Shown piece after piece: positions 45,167 to 47,030 of a stretch of DNA of 47,030 nucleotides (the first letter of the stretch is position 1; each line of letters opens with the position of its first letter). Location of the stretch: assembly GCA_030922375.1 (NCBI GenBank), contig JAVEPB010000235.1, forward strand, positions 1 to 47,030. Direction: 5' to 3'. This DNA is from a bacterium (lineage in GTDB: Bacteria > UBA8248). Position numbers and translations under genes: made by a program. The notes below the pieces were generated by a model. It was not told the DNA's origin, did no database searches, and saw only the letters and a program-made list of their open reading frames with translations.

Positions 45167-47030
45167 CTACACCTCAGGAAAAGGAATGGCCTGCACAAAT
45201 GCGTCCTGGAATTCCGGGCGTCCGGCCAACTCCACATTCCGCGTCATCGCCTTGAGTTCGGCGGCCTGTGCGAGCTTCTCCCGGGACAGTAGCGCCAAGC
45301 GCCCTCCGCTTCCGGCCGCGTTGTGGACGATGCGGACCCTATCCCCGGGCAAAGGAGGAATCAGGCCGATACGGGCGGCGCGGCCGGACCGAAGGTGGGC
45401 GCCGAACGCCCCTGCGAGGAAAACGGTTTCGAGTTCTCCCCATTCGATGCCCGCCTCGCGCAGCAAAAGATTCGCTCCCGCCATGACAGCCGCCTTGGCG
45501 CTTTGAAGCTTCCGCACATCCCACTGGTCGAGGAAGATGGGAGACCCCGAAGCGGATCGCCCCGCCTCCTCCAGTATAAAACGGCGGACACCGTCTTTTT
45601 CGACAATTCGGCGGCGGACGCTCTCCGGAACACCCTCGGGGGATTCCTCCGCCGGCAGGATTCGGCCGGAATGGTCGATGACACCCAAATCCAGAAGACA
45701 CGCCACCACCTCGATAAGGCCGGTTCCACAAATTCCCGCCGGGGGGGAGCTCTCAATCGTACGAAATTCTAGATGCCCCTCGTTTACGTCGATCTCCGAG
45801 ATTGCACCCGGCACCGAGGACATGCCGCAACGAATCTCCCCTCCCTCGAAGGCGGGGCCGGCCGGCGTCGATGCGCACCAGAGAATTCCATCCGGGCAGG
45901 CCAGCAGGAGCTCAACATTGGTTCCCAGATCCAGGGCCAGAAGAGGCTTTTTCATCTCCTCGCGGCCCAGGTCAAGCGCAAGAGCCACTCCCAGAGCGTC
46001 GGCCCCGACGAATCCGGCGATCAGAGGGAGAAAGTGCGCCCGCGCGGAAGGAGGAAGACGCATCCCCAGATCGGCGGGAGAGAACCCCATCCCTTCTTCT
46101 TTCAGGGGAACGTAGGGCGCCACCCCGAAAGACTCTACTGGCAGTCCTAAGAAAAAATGGTGCATGACGCTGTTGCCGACGAAAATGAGGCTGATCATAT
46201 CCCGTCTCCGCACCCGGGCCTGCCGCAACAGATCGCCCAGGATTCGGTCTACATCCTCCCGGAGGGCGGAGGTCAGCTCATTCAACGCCTCCTTTCCGCC
46301 GTGTTCGCGCTGGGAGGCGGCATGAACCCGCGCCATCAAGTCCCACCCCCAGGCCCGCTGGCTGTTGGGGCGAACGGCTTCGGCAAGAAGAGAGCCGTTA
46401 ATGAGGTGAACGAGATAGCCGCAGATGTTGGTCGTCCCGATGTCGATCACCGCTCCATAGACCCGTTTTGAGGTGTCGCCAGATTCGACATCCACGACCT
46501 CCCCTTCGGTGATCGTGAGTGAAACCACCGAAGCCTCCCGATTCCAGCGGACCGCCTCGTTGAGCCTAGAGATGATTTCCCCCTCGAGACGCGGAAGCTC
46601 CTTCAGGCGGCCGCTTAGGCTCATCTCCTTTAAACCGCGCCGGACGGCCGCTGCGGCGTCCTCTTCTCCTGCAAGATTTGGGCTAAAAGCGACTCTCTCC
46701 GCCCAGGGCTCCAGAAGGAACGGGATGGATGTGTCAATGGATTTTCTGCCCACCTTGTCGGAAGGATGGGGGGCCAGGGCCGCGAGATCGCCTTCCACCT
46801 TCAGCTGACAGGCAAGACGCCATCCAGCTTCAAGCTCTTCGGGACTCAATTGGTTTCGCTCTGCGGCGTTGGGGGGCGTCAGCCAGGAGGGGGGGTGAGG
46901 TCCGGGCCGATCCTTATCTCCAAGGGCAAGGGGAATGGCGCGGCATCGCGTGCATTTTCCGAACCCCCCGCATTCGGTGCCGATGGGAAATCCCGCGATA
47001 CGCGCGGCTTCAAGGAGAGTTAGCCCTCCC
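45167..47030 (-). CDS. [2Fe-2S] ferredoxin and ASKHA-domain protein, RACo-like corrinoid activator (5' end cut)
   Basis: Open through the right edge; 620 codons are visible. The N-terminal ferredoxin domain has TLLEAARIAGFPIGTECGG then GKCTRC, giving a Cys-x5-Cys-x2-Cys set, with the fourth Cys in WRLACQ. A linker precedes the C-terminal ASKHA domain (DIGTTNICGYLVHL, LALDLGTNVELLL, AGICGTGLIEVVA, FLAGAFGAHLRSG). This is the DUF4445/RACo arrangement, in which such proteins use ATP to reduce inactive Co(II) corrinoid proteins to Co(I). No methyltransferase or corrinoid protein is seen here; it may lie beyond the edge. A TTG at 46849 could be mistaken for the start but lies inside the gene. Confidence 0.85.
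   Translation of the reverse strand, partial: GGLTLLEAARIAGFPIGTECGGFGKCTRCRAIPLALGDKDRPGPHPPSWLTPPNAAERNQLSPEELEAGWRLACQLKVEGDLAALAPHPSDKVGRKSIDTSIPFLLEPWAERVAFSPNLAGEEDAAAAVRRGLKEMSLSGRLKELPRLEGEIISRLNEAVRWNREASVVSLTITEGEVVDVESGDTSKRVYGAVIDIGTTNICGYLVHLINGSLLAEAVRPNSQRAWGWDLMARVHAASQREHGGKEALNELTSALREDVDRILGDLLRQARVRRRDMISLIFVGNSVMHHFFLGLPVESFGVAPYVPLKEEGMGFSPADLGMRLPPSARAHFLPLIAGFVGADALGVALALDLGREEMKKPLLALDLGTNVELLLACPDGILWCASTPAGPAFEGGEIRCGMSSVPGAISEIDVNEGHLEFRTIESSPPAGICGTGLIEVVACLLDLGVIDHSGRILPAEESPEGVPESVRRRIVEKDGVRRFILEEAGRSASGSPIFLDQWDVRKLQSAKAAVMAGANLLLREAGIEWGELETVFLAGAFGAHLRSGRAARIGLIPPLPGDRVRIVHNAAGSGGRLALLSREKLAQAAELKAMTRNVELAGRPEFQDAFVQAIPFPEV

Noticed and set aside
1-47030. 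CRISPR arrays, prophage, insertion sequences, integrase sites, rRNA
   Set aside because: No spaced direct repeats, transposase or integrase motifs, or rRNA-like blocks were seen; gene order is housekeeping and syntenic.

Overview
The window reads as chromosomal DNA of a free-living, probably uncultivated Gram-negative bacterium. It is GC-rich in coding regions, uses the standard code, and has GTG and TTG starts alongside ATG. Outer-membrane lipid transport genes (mlaE, mlaD, mlaC) imply a diderm. The zapA-6S RNA-fthC order, next to rny and ymdB, and the tig-clpP-clpX-lon block fit a deltaproteobacterial or related lineage (Nitrospinota-, Tectomicrobia- or NC10-like). I cannot fix the phylum from sequence alone. 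I see no phage, insertion sequence, CRISPR array, rRNA or plasmid signature. Two tRNA genes (Val-GAC and Leu-UAG, both with encoded CCA) and one 6S RNA are present.

Left part (1-8.5 kb): a truncated M48 membrane protease stands divergent from a GAF/HD-GYP signalling protein. The latter is followed by a threonine aldolase and a metallo-beta-lactamase-fold hydrolase. Next come an unknown membrane protein and, divergent from it, mlaE-mlaD-mlaC with no ATPase gene (mlaF).

Minus-strand block (8.1-14.6 kb): methylmalonyl-CoA mutase large subunit, a small secreted protein, alaS, an MFS transporter broken by a frameshift, and a small unknown gene. A plus-strand Lon-substrate-binding-domain gene (14.8 kb) is divergent from the mutase.

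Core minus-strand block (15.4-34.3 kb), in transcription order: MazG-like pyrophosphohydrolase, folE2, tRNA-Leu, tig, clpP, clpX, lon, tRNA-Val, thrS, infC, rpmI, rplT, pheS, pheT, a ZapB-like coiled-coil gene, zapA, 6S RNA, fthC, rny and ymdB. It combines proteostasis, translation, cell division, folate and RNA-decay functions. Good sigma70-like promoters precede tRNA-Leu, tRNA-Val and the zapB-like gene. A terminator/attenuator lies before pheS and a strong stem-loop before rplT.

Right part (34.4-47.0 kb): an amidohydrolase, a GT4 glycosyltransferase, ftsH, a fumarylacetoacetate-hydrolase-family enzyme, a second amidohydrolase, a 1376-residue MASE3-type hybrid histidine kinase with two receiver domains, and a 5'-truncated [2Fe-2S]/ASKHA protein of the corrinoid-activator (RACo) type. 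I did not find a clearly new defence or mobile system. The most distinctive points are the missing mlaF, a 65-residue IF3 tail overlapping rpmI, the rpmI-rplT leader hairpin, the basic Lon tail, the large orphan kinase with a tandem repeat upstream, and two corrinoid-linked genes without their partners.
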